NCBI GenBank assembly: GCA_050953405.1
Contig: JBMNMP010000002.1
Span: forward strand, 248,001-312,000
From: RUG100 sp050953405
Lineage (GTDB): Bacteria > Bacillota > Clostridia > Peptostreptococcales > Anaerovoracaceae
Direction of reading: 5' to 3'
Length of the DNA stretch: 64,000 bases
The position numbers and the translations under genes were made by a program. Under the pieces are notes generated by a model. It did not search any database. It was given only the letters and a program-made list of their open reading frames with translations, and was not told the DNA's origin. Within the stretch, counting starts at the first letter, position 1; every line of letters begins with the position of its first letter. Positions 1 to 8,774 of this stretch are shown piece after piece.

Positions 1-63
1 GGAGCTAACATTGCTGGATTCCTGAAGGTTGCTGACGCTATGATGGCACAGGGTCTTGTATAA
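1..63 (+). CDS. gdhA: NADP-type glutamate dehydrogenase, C-terminal end (partial)
   Basis: The first 20 codons of the window read GANIAGFLKVADAMMAQGLV and end in TAA. This is the typical C-terminus of hexameric glutamate dehydrogenases, the GANIAGF..VADAM.AQG block that closes the protein. The enzyme interconverts glutamate with 2-oxoglutarate plus ammonia in the cytoplasm. Only the tail is visible, so cofactor choice cannot be judged. A strong terminator follows about 40 bases downstream, so the gene ends its own transcript. Confidence 0.85.
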   Translation, partial: GANIAGFLKVADAMMAQGLV

Positions 64-101
64 ATCTCGACAGAGAATCTATAGAAGATTAAGATAACCA
101 A

Positions 102-130
102 AAGACACGGCTTTCAAGCCGTGTCTTTTT
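102..130 (+). terminator. Rho-independent terminator after gdhA
   Basis: A perfect 12-bp stem (arms 102-113 and 116-127) is followed directly by a T run. It lies downstream of the gdhA stop and before the oppositely oriented addA. Confidence 0.9.
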
Positions 131-155
131 ATACGCTTTTTATTGATCACAGACT

Positions 156-3100
156 TCAGATCATGGCAACCGGCCGGTCTTCGCTGAACAGATAGAGGTA
201 AGCTTCCCCCACTTCATGCCCGGTCACCGTCTCCAGCGCCCTGGCGTAGATATCTATCTGATCACGATATTTTGCCTCTATGCCGCTGACCGATTCATTC
301 GTCTTGTAGTCCAGGAGCACCAGACCGTCAGCATCTTCAAACCAGCAGTCGATCACGCCCTGAACGATCACTTCCCTGCCATTATGGTCGTAAAGCATGT
401 TGAAGTGGCTTTCCTTGTTCACTTTTTCGGCCGCCGCCGCCCTGATGCCTACCCCGGTCTCGAAGAACCGCTCTATTCGCTCAGTCTCCACGATGTCAGC
501 TTCTTCCCGGTAGAGTATCTCTTTGTCCACGAGCTGTTCAATGAGGCCGGATATATATCCCTCCCCTTCTGCAGCTGCCCGGGCAAAGTCGAGATGCTCC
601 ATGACAGTGTGATATATGGTACCGCGTTCGGCAGCACTGAACTTCTTTTCCTCGAGAGTGAACGCAGGCCTTCTCAGAGAAAAGTCCCTATTGCTGCCGC
701 TGTTGATTTCACTGACAGAATACTTGGATTTGATCTTCTCATCTTCGGCATACGGATATACGAACGAAAGCCTCTGTGAGATCTCTTCGGGTACTTCTAT
801 CTCCGCGGCCCTGTCGAGCAGCTCACGGACTTCACCTCCGTGCCGCTCCCTTTCCATAGCGTACTCGGAGAGCGTCGTCCTGTCCTCGAATGTTATCGGC
901 AGTCCCGCCTTTCTCACGGCATTATAGATCATGTCCAGATAACAGCTCTTCTGTGAGATCCCGATATCGTATTTATCAAGACGTTTCCACAGATCTCTCA
1001 TGCCGCCTATCAGGATCAGGCGATCCTTGGCTCTGGTCATGGCCACATAGAGTATCCTCACTTCCTCATCCAGAGATTCTTTCTTCTCCCTGAGGTCGAT
1101 GGCCTCCTCTATGAGGGTCTCCGCACGCCAGTGACCGCTCTTGCTGACCGCCGCCATACCGAGTCCGAGATCTTTCTGCATGATCCCCAGCTTGCTCGGC
1201 TTGTCGAAATTAAAGCGCTTGCCGAGTCCGCAGACGAGGACCACCGGGAACTCCAGGCCCTTGCTCTTGTGAATGGTCATTATCCTCACAACATCATCGT
1301 TATCAGAGACCAGTTTGACCTGGCCCATATCGATCTTGTTGCTGCCGATAGCATCGATGTAGCGCAGCAGAGAGTAGATCGTGGCCTCTTTGTTTCCGCG
1401 GAAGTCAGCCACTTTATCGACCAGCGCACGAAGATTCGCCTGTCTCTGCCTGCCGCCGGGCAGAGCACCTATATAGGAATAGTAACCGGTTTCCCGCATC
1501 AGCTTCCATACAAAGACATCGAGATCCACGCCTGCTGAATATTGCTTCCACCTCGAAAGCTTTTCCAGCACGCCGCCCGCTTTCTGACGCAGTTCGGGCT
1601 CACTGCCGCTTTCGGCATAATAGTCCAGCGAATCACGGAAAGTGCCCTCTCCATGCGCCATCCTTATCCTGATCAGTTCATCGATGTCAAAACCGAATAT
1701 CTGTGATCTGAGCACGCTGAGCAGTGGAATATCCTGCCTGCTGTTGTCGATAACGCGCAGGAGATCGGTGAATGTGAGGATCTCCAGAGTATCGAAATAT
1801 CCCGTGTTATCATCCACATAAGCTTCGATACCGTTCATCTGCAGGGCTTCGAAGAAAACATCCGCGTTTCTCTTGGCACCCCTCATCAGAATCACGATAT
1901 CTTTTTTCATCACCTTTCGCACGCTGCCGGTGGCGTTGTCATAAATGTCAGTTCCGAGGACCGAGTTGATAGCCTTCACCGCTGTCATGGCTTCTAACTG
2001 CAGCGTCTTCATATCTGACAGCTCCTGATCGATATCATCATCATCTGACTTGCTGCCATCCACGCATATCAGCTGCATAGGCTCGTTGAGCCCTCCGTCC
2101 TCAGTCAGCCCGGCGTGCAGGGCCGCATCATCATCGTAATCGTCCATGATCTCTCCGAAGACTATGTTCACGGCATCGATTACAGGCTTTTTGCTGCGGT
2201 AGTTCATGTTGAGATCCACCCTCGCCCTGGTCCTCGCCTTTTCGCGGAAGATATCGGGCTCGGCGAGACGGAATCTGTAGATGCTCTGCTTGAGATCACC
2301 GACCATGAACACGTTGTCGCCGCGCTGCACCTTGCTGATTATGGCTTCCTGCAGGTAGTTGCTGTCCTGATATTCATCGATGAATATATGCTCGTATTTG
2401 TCCCGGAGCTCTGCCGCTGCACTGTCGTCATCCAGTATCCTGATGGCGTAGTGTTCGATATCGCTGAAGTCCACGAGGCCGCGTTCATCCTTGGCCTCCC
2501 TGTAAGCTCCATCGAACTTCTCTAAGATATCACAGAGCTTCTCGGCCGCCGGCCTGGTCATGCGGATGTTTTCAAGGTGTTCATCAAGCGTTCTCGCAAA
2601 ATAGCGCGCGTTCAGATCATCGACGATCTCTTTTCCCTTGGCGCGCCAGGCCTTGACATCATCCTTTATTAAATTATAAGAGGGTCTTTCATAATCTTTC
2701 GCCCGCAGCGTGCAGCTCTCAAAGTCTCTGCAGGCGGCCCCTGTCTCATCGAACCCTTTGTCGCGCACGGCAGTCAGCTGATTGAGTTCCATGCCGACCA
2801 GTTCACTCATCCGCGTAAGGTCCTGGTCATCCAGCAGCATCTTCGCTTTGGTGTAAGCTTCGATTGCTTTGTGCATCAATTCCCTGATGTCATTGCTGAT
2901 TACTTCCATCACAGGACCCCTCAGGAATTCCTCACGATCAGTATCCAGATCTTCGATCGCCGACTTCAGCCAGCCGAAAGGATCCGGCATACTGCGCAGC
3001 TTTTCATACAGTTTCAGCAGTTCCGCCTTCAGAGCGTCCTCGCTGCGGCTGTCACTGTACTTGTCGAGGAAGTCTATGAACGCCTCGTCGCCTGCCTGGA

Positions 3101-3533
3101 ACATTTCCTCGAACACCAGATCCATAGAATCATTCTTCATGATGACAGATTCCGCATCATCACAGATGGAGATCCCCGGATCGATATCTATGAGATAAAA
3201 ATATCGCTTCACTATGTTGAGCGCGAAGGCGTGAAATGTGGAAATCGAGGCGCGGTATATGTTATCCAGCTGAGCCTTCATGCGTGCCGCATGCTGCGGA
3301 TCCTGCACTATTCCCTTCTGCAGCGCCCGTATCAGTTTTTCTTTCATCTCGTCGGCAGCCGCTTTTGTGAAAGTGACTACCAGCAGACGATCCACATCTA
3401 CTCCTTCATCTATGATCAATCTCCTGATGCGCTCGATGAGCACCGTTGTCTTGCCGGAGCCCGCCGCAGCGGAAACCAGGAGATCATGCCCTTTTTCGGT
3501 TATTGCCCGTTCTTGCCTGTCTGTCCACTTCAT
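156..3533 (-). CDS. addA: ATP-dependent helicase/nuclease subunit A (AddA)
   Basis: The product is a 1125-residue UvrD/Rep-type helicase joined to a RecB-family nuclease; with AddB it processes double-strand ends for recombination. Visible motifs are the N-terminal Q-motif region, Walker A AAAGSGKT (residues 22-29), the Walker B/motif II segment FIDEYQDS, motif VI VAMTRAKDRL, and the C-terminal nuclease signature GVIDCWFE...LLDYKTN. It is slightly shorter than the roughly 1200 residues of typical AddA. The ATG is preceded by GGGAG at 9-base spacing. In many Firmicutes addB sits immediately upstream, but here the upstream neighbour is the divergent gpmI, and gdhA lies downstream, so addA stands alone. 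Its promoter is in the palindrome at 3550-3589. Confidence 0.93.
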   Translation of the reverse strand: MKWTDRQERAITEKGHDLLVSAAAGSGKTTVLIERIRRLIIDEGVDVDRLLVVTFTKAAADEMKEKLIRALQKGIVQDPQHAARMKAQLDNIYRASISTFHAFALNIVKRYFYLIDIDPGISICDDAESVIMKNDSMDLVFEEMFQAGDEAFIDFLDKYSDSRSEDALKAELLKLYEKLRSMPDPFGWLKSAIEDLDTDREEFLRGPVMEVISNDIRELMHKAIEAYTKAKMLLDDQDLTRMSELVGMELNQLTAVRDKGFDETGAACRDFESCTLRAKDYERPSYNLIKDDVKAWRAKGKEIVDDLNARYFARTLDEHLENIRMTRPAAEKLCDILEKFDGAYREAKDERGLVDFSDIEHYAIRILDDDSAAAELRDKYEHIFIDEYQDSNYLQEAIISKVQRGDNVFMVGDLKQSIYRFRLAEPDIFREKARTRARVDLNMNYRSKKPVIDAVNIVFGEIMDDYDDDAALHAGLTEDGGLNEPMQLICVDGSKSDDDDIDQELSDMKTLQLEAMTAVKAINSVLGTDIYDNATGSVRKVMKKDIVILMRGAKRNADVFFEALQMNGIEAYVDDNTGYFDTLEILTFTDLLRVIDNSRQDIPLLSVLRSQIFGFDIDELIRIRMAHGEGTFRDSLDYYAESGSEPELRQKAGGVLEKLSRWKQYSAGVDLDVFVWKLMRETGYYSYIGALPGGRQRQANLRALVDKVADFRGNKEATIYSLLRYIDAIGSNKIDMGQVKLVSDNDDVVRIMTIHKSKGLEFPVVLVCGLGKRFNFDKPSKLGIMQKDLGLGMAAVSKSGHWRAETLIEEAIDLREKKESLDEEVRILYVAMTRAKDRLILIGGMRDLWKRLDKYDIGISQKSCYLDMIYNAVRKAGLPITFEDRTTLSEYAMERERHGGEVRELLDRAAEIEVPEEISQRLSFVYPYAEDEKIKSKYSVSEINSGSNRDFSLRRPAFTLEEKKFSAAERGTIYHTVMEHLDFARAAAEGEGYISGLIEQLVDKEILYREEADIVETERIERFFETGVGIRAAAAEKVNKESHFNMLYDHNGREVIVQGVIDCWFEDADGLVLLDYKTNESVSGIEAKYRDQIDIYARALETVTGHEVGEAYLYLFSEDRPVAMI

Positions 3534-3549
3534 TGAAACTTTCTCCCTT

Positions 3550-3589
3550 TCTGTTTCATTATATCATCGTTATGATATAATGAAACAGA
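3550..3589. promoter_or_regulatory. Perfect palindrome carrying back-to-back extended -10 promoters (addA/gpmI)
   Basis: Arms 3550-3567 and 3572-3589 are an exact 18-bp inverted repeat around a 4-base centre. Each arm contains TGATATAAT, an extended -10 element: TATAAT at 3576-3581 faces gpmI, and the mirror copy at 3563-3558 faces addA. Expected starts are about 3588 (+) and 3551 (-). The symmetry means one DNA-binding protein could control both genes, or the element could simply be a bidirectional promoter. Confidence 0.7.
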
Positions 3590-3629
3590 GTCTTTATAAA
3601 ACAAAATCTTTTAGAAAGCGAGCTATAAA

Positions 3630-5156
3630 ATGAACAATAAAAAGCCAACAATGCTGATGATACTTGATGGTTTTGGCATAGCCCCTCCGGGTGAGGGAAA
3701 CGCGATATCCCGCGCTGAAAAGCCCCATCTGGATGCAATATTCAGGAAATATCCCTTTACCACGATCAAGGCCAGCGGTCTGGACGTCGGACTGCCGGAG
3801 GGACAGATGGGCAACTCTGAAGTCGGACATTTGAACATAGGCGCCGGACGCATCGTATATCAGGATCTCACATTGATAACTAAAGAGATAGAAAGCGGCA
3901 AATTCTTTGAAAACGAGCCTCTGAACCGCGCTATGGACAAGGTGATCGAGAACGGCGGCAAACTGCACCTGCAGGGTCTGCTTTCAGACGGCGGAGTACA
4001 CAGCCACATCGACCATCTTTTTGCACTGATAAAGATGGCAAAGAATAAAGGCGTAAAAGATCTCTACGTGCACTGCTTCCTGGACGGGAGAGACGTGCCC
4101 CCGGATTGCGCCCGCACTTACCTGCGCAAACTGGAGAACTACATGAAAGAGACCGGTCTCGGTCACATCGCCACGATCTCCGGCCGATACTACGCTATGG
4201 ACAGAGACAAGAGATGGGACAGAGTACAGAAAGCTTACCGTGCGATGACCATCGCTGAAGGCGAGCAGGCAGCCAACGCCGACGAGGCTATCGATGCCTC
4301 CTACGGTCGCGAAGAATACGATGAATTTGTGCTGCCGACAGTGATCGACAAAAATGGGACCGTGAATGACGGAGATTCCATCATCATGTTCAATTTCAGG
4401 CCCGACAGAGCACGGGAGATCACGCGTGCCTTCGTGGACAAGGATTTTGACGGCTTTGAAAGGGAAAAAACAGTCAGCGGACTGACCTACGTTTGTATGA
4501 CTCAGTACGATGCCGAGATGCCGAACGTCCTCGTGGCTTATCCCCCGGAACACTACAAAAACACCCTCGGTGAATATCTCTCTGACAACGGGCTCAAACA
4601 GCTGCGTATAGCGGAGACCGAAAAGTACGCTCACGTCACCTTCTTCTTCAACGGCGGCGTCGAAGAACCGAACCGCAACGAAGAGCGCATACTGGTGCCC
4701 TCACCCAAGGTGGCCACTTATGATATGCAGCCGGAGATGAGCGCTCCCAAAGTGACCGAGCAGGTGCTCAAGCAGATCGCCTTCAATCAGTTCGATGTCA
4801 TCATCCTCAACTTTGCGAATGCCGACATGGTCGGCCATACGGGCAGCATGGAGGCGGCCATCACGGCCATCGAGACCCTCGATGAATGCGTGCCTCGGAT
4901 CGTGGCTGCAGTACTCGAAAGAGGCGGCCAGATACTGCTGACTGCGGACCACGGCAACGCCGACGAGATGCTGGACGACAAGGGTGCTGTTGTCACCGCA
5001 CATTCGCTGAACCCGGTGCCCCTGGTGAACATATCAAAGGACCCTGCAGGATTGAAGGACGGTGGACGCCTCTGCGATCTGGCACCGACACTGCTGGATA
5101 TGATGGACATGGCGATACCGCCTGAGATGACAGGTCACAGCCTGCTGAAAAAATGA
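3630..5156 (+). CDS. gpmI: 2,3-bisphosphoglycerate-independent phosphoglycerate mutase
   Basis: This glycolytic enzyme interconverts 3- and 2-phosphoglycerate using two metal ions and a phosphoserine intermediate. The 508-residue length matches the family. The metal-binding Asp is at residue 13 (LDGFG), the nucleophile Ser is at residue 63 in GNSEVGH, and the C-terminal alkaline-phosphatase-like metal motif TADHGNADEM is intact. The start has only a weak purine-rich SD and a predicted leader of about 42 bases from the extended -10 in the palindrome. A small membrane-anchored protein gene follows seven bases after the stop and is probably cotranscribed. Confidence 0.96.
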   Translation: MNNKKPTMLMILDGFGIAPPGEGNAISRAEKPHLDAIFRKYPFTTIKASGLDVGLPEGQMGNSEVGHLNIGAGRIVYQDLTLITKEIESGKFFENEPLNRAMDKVIENGGKLHLQGLLSDGGVHSHIDHLFALIKMAKNKGVKDLYVHCFLDGRDVPPDCARTYLRKLENYMKETGLGHIATISGRYYAMDRDKRWDRVQKAYRAMTIAEGEQAANADEAIDASYGREEYDEFVLPTVIDKNGTVNDGDSIIMFNFRPDRAREITRAFVDKDFDGFEREKTVSGLTYVCMTQYDAEMPNVLVAYPPEHYKNTLGEYLSDNGLKQLRIAETEKYAHVTFFFNGGVEEPNRNEERILVPSPKVATYDMQPEMSAPKVTEQVLKQIAFNQFDVIILNFANADMVGHTGSMEAAITAIETLDECVPRIVAAVLERGGQILLTADHGNADEMLDDKGAVVTAHSLNPVPLVNISKDPAGLKDGGRLCDLAPTLLDMMDMAIPPEMTGHSLLKK

Positions 5157-5163
5157 GGTCGAC

Positions 5164-5556
5164 ATGAGCAAGTCTAAAAAACTGATAATTTTTTCGATAG
5201 CCGCGGGACTGGTGCTGGTGATAGGTGTTTTCCTCTTTGTCTCCAGCGGCAGCAAGCAGGAAGAACACTACACCAGGCTGAGCGCCAGCGACCAGGTATA
5301 CGGGACCTGGGCCACCGACTCTTCCGCGCGCAAGGGCGACAGCGCCGAACTAACTTTCAAAGAAAAAGGCGCCGTAAGCGGACAAGTATCCGGTTACGGT
5401 TTCAAGGGCTCCTGCAAAAAACTGGAGAACGGCACTTATGTCATCTTCAACCGCAAGGGCAAGGCGGCCTATAAATTCAAGATCGACGGCGATGATATGT
5501 CGCTGGGCTCTGCAGCCGCAGCTCACTCCTCGCGCTGGGAGCTGCAAAAGGAATGA
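5164..5556 (+). CDS. Small membrane-anchored protein of unknown function
   Basis: The product has 130 residues. Residues 1-5 are polar and basic, followed by one hydrophobic segment at roughly 7-28 ending in SSGS, then a soluble part. No lipobox cysteine is present, so it is probably an N-terminally anchored extracytoplasmic protein. The soluble part (YGTWATDSS..ELTFKEKG..) resembles short lipocalin/DUF-type beta domains that score a 'GTW...F..G' repeat, but I do not recognise a named family. The gene begins seven bases after gpmI and so reads as the second gene of that unit. Its 3' end overlaps the convergent flavoprotein gene by 34 bases. Confidence 0.6.
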   Translation: MSKSKKLIIFSIAAGLVLVIGVFLFVSSGSKQEEHYTRLSASDQVYGTWATDSSARKGDSAELTFKEKGAVSGQVSGYGFKGSCKKLENGTYVIFNRKGKAAYKFKIDGDDMSLGSAAAAHSSRWELQKE

Positions 5557-7079
5557 TCATCCCTTCTGGCGACGGCTTCGGCGGCTTTGATACCGTCGAC
5601 TGCGGCGGACACGATACCGCCGGCGTATCCTGCTCCTTCGCCCGCAGGGTACAGACCCCTGACGCGTGACATCATATGATCACGGTCACGCAATATCCTC
5701 ACCGGTGACGAACTGCGCGTTTCCACCGCGGTCATCCTGGCCCGCCTGTCATCGAAACCGCGCAGTTTTTTCCCCAGATGAGGCATAGCTTCGATAATGT
5801 CCCTGCCGGCAAAATCCGGCAGGCATTTTTTTACCTCGGAATCCGCAAACTCGCCCCAGGTCGTCTGCGGCAGGGTATAATCCCCGCCGCCGGCACGGAA
5901 AGCCAGCTCTTCATACTTTCTCTGGAATTCCACTCCTGCCAGCGGGTCATCGCTCTCAAAGTCGGAAGTGCGCACATCGACCAGAAGTCCGCTGTTGGCA
6001 AATTTCCCGTTCCGGGCTCTGCGGCTCATGCCGTTGGTGACCACACCGCCCTCCTCCGAGCTGGCGCAGATCACCTCTCCGCCGGGGCACATGCAGAATG
6101 TATACACTCCCCTGCCGTCACGGCAGTGGTATGACAGCTTGTAATCGGCATGGCCGAGCAGCTTTGCCAGCTCGGAGTCACCGTATTGAGAGCGGTCTAT
6201 CAGCGTCTGCGGGTGCTCTATGCGCACGCCTATCGAAAACGGTTTCTGCTCCATCTGTATACCGGACTGCGACAGCATCTTAAATGTGTCCCTGGCGCTG
6301 TGTCCCACAGCCAGTATGATATCATCAGTTTCGATGCGCTCTTCCCCGCCGTTCTCGCTGCGCACCAGCGCCGCGGTTATCCTGCCTCCCTCGATTTCCA
6401 GACCATCCAGTCTGCTGCTGAATCTGAAGGTCCCGCCGTTTTCCTCTATGCGCTGCCTTATATTCCTGACGACCGTCTTCAGCCTGTCAGTGCCTATGTG
6501 CGGTTTCGCCTTCCAGGTTATTTCCTCGTCTCCGCCGGCCTCCGCCAGCACTTCGAGCACCTTGTTGATGCGTATGTCTTTGATGTTGGTGGTCAGTTTG
6601 CCGTCTGAAAAGGTGCCCGCACCGCCCTCGCCGAACTGCACGTTCGACTCCGGATCCAGCTGACCGCTTTCCCAGAAGCGGCGCACATCTTTCTCACGCT
6701 CTTCTACCCTCTTGCCACGCTCCAGCACGATCGGGGACAGTCCCATCAGCGACAGCACCAGCGCCGCAAACATGCCGCAAGGGCCAAAGCCGGCAACCAC
6801 CGGAGGCTTCATTCCGCTGCGCACCACCCGGGGTATCTCAAAAGTATCCTCGGGGACCGGAGTGCAGTCGTTATTACTGCAGTCCAGCTCCCGGTCACAC
6901 TCAAAGTCCACGCTGTATACCAGCTTGATATTGTTCTTGTACCTGGCATCGATCGATTCCTTCACGATTTTCCAGTCCGTGATCCTGAGGCCCATCATAT
7001 CGAGCCTCTTTTTGATCTTGTATGGTATGGAGCCCTTAGATTCATTCAGTCCCAGTTTTATTTGATGCATTCTATACAT
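5523..7079 (-). CDS. FAD-dependent oxidoreductase (COG2509-like)
   Basis: The 518-residue predicted flavoprotein has an N-terminal domain of about 95 residues (RMHQIKLGLN...) followed by a Rossmann FAD-binding motif GFGPCGMFAA. It also has a GEGGAGTFSDGKL segment characteristic of the large uncharacterised FAD-dependent dehydrogenases, and a second nucleotide-related segment AGEGAGYAGGI near the C-terminus. Substrate is unknown. I chose the ATG at 7079 over a longer reading frame from 7169 because GGGAGG lies about 10 bases upstream of it. The start overlaps the end of the upstream flavoprotein gene by 8 bases, so the two are translationally coupled. Confidence 0.85.
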   Translation of the reverse strand: MYRMHQIKLGLNESKGSIPYKIKKRLDMMGLRITDWKIVKESIDARYKNNIKLVYSVDFECDRELDCSNNDCTPVPEDTFEIPRVVRSGMKPPVVAGFGPCGMFAALVLSLMGLSPIVLERGKRVEEREKDVRRFWESGQLDPESNVQFGEGGAGTFSDGKLTTNIKDIRINKVLEVLAEAGGDEEITWKAKPHIGTDRLKTVVRNIRQRIEENGGTFRFSSRLDGLEIEGGRITAALVRSENGGEERIETDDIILAVGHSARDTFKMLSQSGIQMEQKPFSIGVRIEHPQTLIDRSQYGDSELAKLLGHADYKLSYHCRDGRGVYTFCMCPGGEVICASSEEGGVVTNGMSRRARNGKFANSGLLVDVRTSDFESDDPLAGVEFQRKYEELAFRAGGGDYTLPQTTWGEFADSEVKKCLPDFAGRDIIEAMPHLGKKLRGFDDRRARMTAVETRSSSPVRILRDRDHMMSRVRGLYPAGEGAGYAGGIVSAAVDGIKAAEAVARRDDHSFCSSQREE

Positions 7080-8226
7080 TAGTTGCTGCCCTCCCCGCTT
7101 TGATGCCTGTCTTCCATGCGTGATCGAGATTGTACCCGCCGCACGGTCCGTCGTAATCCATGATCTCACCAGCGAAATACAGGCCGCTGACCAGGCGCGA
7201 TCTCATGGTTTCCTCATCCACTTCGCTGTAGGGAATGCCGCCACCGGTGCACTGAGCGTATTTCCAGCCTCTGGCGCCCCTCACAGCGAGATCAAACTCC
7301 TGCAGATTCTGTGCTATGGCCGCGATCTCATCGTCGCCGAGCTCGGAGATTCGCTTGCTCTTTTCTATATTCGCGCGGGAAAGTATCACCCCGGCCAGCT
7401 TTCTGTTGACTATCGACAAGAGGATGTCACCGGCCTTCAGCCCCGCGATATGACGTCGCTGATCGAGTATGGAGGCGCTGTCTTCCGGTCCCAGTACCAG
7501 CCGCAGATTGTAGTCGCTGAATGAGGTCTCCTCATCGAGCGTCAGGAAACGGCTCAGATCCATGACGCAGATCCCGGAGACGCCGTAATCGTTGAACTGT
7601 ATCTCCCCGGATTCTTCAGCAACCGTTACCCCTTTTCTCTGCAGTATCGCCGTGCCTCTGGCGCGCACACCTTTCAGCTCCGAAGTGCCCTCCGTTTCCA
7701 TCCCGGTGAGTACGGGATAGGGCCTGTTGACGCTGTGTCCCAGCGCCCTGGCCAGTTTGAAGCCGTCCCCGCTGCAGCCATACTGCGGACCCGCCTTGCC
7801 GCCGCACGCTATGATCAGCTTCCTGGCCTCTATGCCGCCCAGTGAAAAAGGGTAAGCTCCTGGCTGCATCACGACCCCGGATACTGCCATATCCCCGATC
7901 ACCCTGACGCCGGCTCCCTTTACGGCACTCTCCAGAGCAAAGACCACATCGGCAGCCGATTGACTGCGCGGGTATACCCTGCCCTCTTCGTCGGCCATAG
8001 TCGTGATCCCGATGGAATCAAAAAAGCCGAGCACACTTTCTACCTTGCGGCAGGCCATGTTGGAAAGATTGCAGCGGCCGTTTCCGGTAGCGTACAGTTT
8101 TTTCCCCAGTTTTTCTTTCTTCTCCAGCAGCACTATCTCTGCTGTGCTGTCTTCAGATGCGGCCGCGATCGCCGCAGTCATACCGGCAGCTCCGCCGCCG
8201 ATGATACATATATCGCATTTATTCAT
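7072..8226 (-). CDS. HI0933/YhiN-family flavoprotein (BaiN-like)
   Basis: This is a NAD(P)/FAD-dependent oxidoreductase of the HI0933 family (also called aminoacetone-oxidase-like or BaiN-like). The N-terminal dinucleotide motif is GGGAAGMTAA, followed by the family hallmark KKLYATGNGRCNLSN and a C-terminal FAGEIMDYDGPCGGYNL block that closes around the FAD. The length is about 384 residues from the ATG at 8226, which is preceded by AAGGA; an upstream ATG in frame has no SD. BaiN was linked to bile-acid 7-dehydroxylation in one species, but most family members have no known substrate and nothing else of a bai operon is here. The gene is coupled to the downstream flavoprotein gene. Confidence 0.85.
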   Translation of the reverse strand: MNKCDICIIGGGAAGMTAAIAAASEDSTAEIVLLEKKEKLGKKLYATGNGRCNLSNMACRKVESVLGFFDSIGITTMADEEGRVYPRSQSAADVVFALESAVKGAGVRVIGDMAVSGVVMQPGAYPFSLGGIEARKLIIACGGKAGPQYGCSGDGFKLARALGHSVNRPYPVLTGMETEGTSELKGVRARGTAILQRKGVTVAEESGEIQFNDYGVSGICVMDLSRFLTLDEETSFSDYNLRLVLGPEDSASILDQRRHIAGLKAGDILLSIVNRKLAGVILSRANIEKSKRISELGDDEIAAIAQNLQEFDLAVRGARGWKYAQCTGGGIPYSEVDEETMRSRLVSGLYFAGEIMDYDGPCGGYNLDHAWKTGIKAGRAATNV

Positions 8227-8241
8227 CTTCATCCTTTGCAT

Positions 8242-8277
8242 AAAAAAAACGGACACAAACTGATAGTCCGGTCCGTT
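8242..8277 (-). terminator. Rho-independent terminator after the UspA-like gene
   Basis: On the minus strand the 7-bp perfect stem AACGGAC/GTCCGTT (8277-8271 with 8254-8248) is followed by eight T. It separates the UspA-like gene from the flavoprotein pair. Confidence 0.85.
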
Positions 8278-8295
8278 ATCCTCGATCTGTAGTGC

Positions 8296-8703
8296 TCAGT
8301 GAAGCACGTTATCATCATCCTGTTCGTCCTCCTCGGGGACAATAATGAGCGTTGCCGCCTTGCCGACCATTTTCTTGAAATCGTCTGCCAGCTTTACATC
8401 ATCATCGGACTTGGACTCACCGATGACGACCTTGCTGACATCGTGCTTGCCTACCATGCTCGCCAGAGTCGCCAGTACATTGTTCGATCTGACCACCGTA
8501 AAATAAGCCCCGTACTCGACGGATTTCTTGTATAGATATTCTAAGGCTTCGGTTTCCTTGTTATGGCCCAGTTTTGACAGTTCATAGTGCGCTACGTGTA
8601 CAATATACAGGTCTCCGCCTTCCCCTTCGGCCAGTTCTTTGCCGTATCTGATCAGGCGGTCGCAAGTTTTCTGCTGCGTTACGCAAACTAAAACATTCCT
8701 CAT
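8296..8703 (-). CDS. Universal stress protein (UspA-like)
   Basis: The 135-residue alpha/beta protein begins MRNVLVCVTQQKTCDRLI and has the VRSNNVLATLASM...VVIGESKSDD...TLIIVPEE arrangement of UspA domains. It resembles the Usp-like sensor module found in KdpD. The ATP-binding G-2x-G-9x-G(S/T) loop is not clearly present, which suggests a non-ATP-binding member. It has an SD (GAGGAG) upstream and its own terminator, so it is monocistronic. The acidic tail EEDEQDDD is unusual but probably just disordered. Confidence 0.75.
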   Translation of the reverse strand: MRNVLVCVTQQKTCDRLIRYGKELAEGEGGDLYIVHVAHYELSKLGHNKETEALEYLYKKSVEYGAYFTVVRSNNVLATLASMVGKHDVSKVVIGESKSDDDVKLADDFKKMVGKAATLIIVPEEDEQDDDNVLH

Positions 8704-8774
8704 ATCGCTTAAAGCTCCTCATCCTTATATCTAATAACGATTGTAACCAGTATAAACCAAAAACGGAATTAATT

